Below are positions 63,985-64,000 of a DNA stretch of 64,000 bases, in pieces. A model generated the notes under the pieces. It saw only the letters and a list, made by a program, of their open reading frames with translations. It did no database searches and was not told where the DNA came from. Each line of letters begins with the position of its first letter. The first letter of the stretch is position 1. The DNA is from Citrifermentans bremense R1 (GTDB taxonomy: Bacteria > Desulfobacterota > Desulfuromonadia > Geobacterales > Geobacteraceae). Position numbers and translations under genes: made by a program. The DNA lies in the NCBI RefSeq assembly GCF_000426865.1, contig NZ_AUGE01000005.1, positions 62,001 through 126,000 on the forward strand, given 5' to 3'.

Positions 63985-64000
63985 ATGAACGGGATGTCAG
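63985..64000 (+). CDS. 5' end of a gene leaving the window
   Basis: ATG 63985 follows GGAGG by seven bases and reads MNGMS before the window ends. It is divergent from the deacetylase gene and sits behind a sigma-54 promoter. In Bacillus the acetyl-CoA synthetase gene is divergent from acuABC, so an acetate-activation gene is possible, but five residues cannot show it. Confidence 0.6.

Overview
The window reads as a chromosomal segment of a GC-rich, anaerobic, metal-reducing member of the Geobacterales (Geobacter / Geomonas / Citrifermentans type). The basis is the very large multihaem c-type cytochromes, a decahaem cytochrome with a partner outer-membrane barrel, a ferredoxin-linked 2-oxoacid oxidoreductase (korDABC), a PEP-CTERM protein, glutamine synthetases of types I and III side by side, and a dnaE-accA neighbourhood. 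Most of the window is ordinary core genome.

Layout. 1-9300: a decayed NHL-repeat/multihaem cytochrome gene (frameshifts plus in-frame stops, cut off at a palindromic repeat), a small exported protein and an intact paralogue with 27 haem-binding motifs. 9300-9750: remnant of a tyrosine integrase next to tRNA-Gly. 9740-13600: nucleotidyltransferase, thioesterase, lipoprotein, gluQ, ppnP, a HEAT-like protein and a PEP-CTERM protein. 13800-17950: nitrogen assimilation (glnB-glnA and glnN). 18300-23400: M23 peptidase, hrpB, HAD phosphatase, PAP2 phosphatase. 23400-26500: tRNA-Glu, tRNA-Gln and korDABC. 26600-38900: mucR-type regulator, rluB, DUF445 protein, accA, dnaE, a dual-CDGSH protein, pirin, hisS and a GGDEF response regulator. 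38900-43700: comEC, a Fis-like HTH protein, a radical SAM protein and an exported protein. 44000-53130: the lipid/translation cluster sppA-DUF177-rpmF-plsX-fabH-fabD-fabG-acpP-fabF-rpiB-glyA, all on the minus strand. 53350-54210: yfcE and an uncharacterised Cys-tailed protein, convergent. 54240-59640: a tight five-gene run (ABC ATPase, decahaem lipoprotein cytochrome, outer-membrane barrel, ABC_sub_bind protein, lone receiver domain) that looks like an extracellular electron conduit with attached transport and signalling parts. 59820-64000: small membrane proteins, a CoA-binding protein, a TPR protein, a protein with a GNAT-like patch overlapping an AcuC/HDAC-family deacetylase, and a divergent gene behind a sigma-54 promoter.

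How the parts fit: korDABC supplies reduced ferredoxin from 2-oxoacids; the cytochromes and the porin-type barrel would carry electrons across the envelope; glnA/glnB/glnN assimilate ammonium; accA with the fab/pls cluster makes fatty acids and starts phospholipids. Start codons were chosen by Shine-Dalgarno position. Several genes start with TTG or GTG, and one apparently with CTG. Functions of known families are from recognition of motifs by eye; no database search was run.
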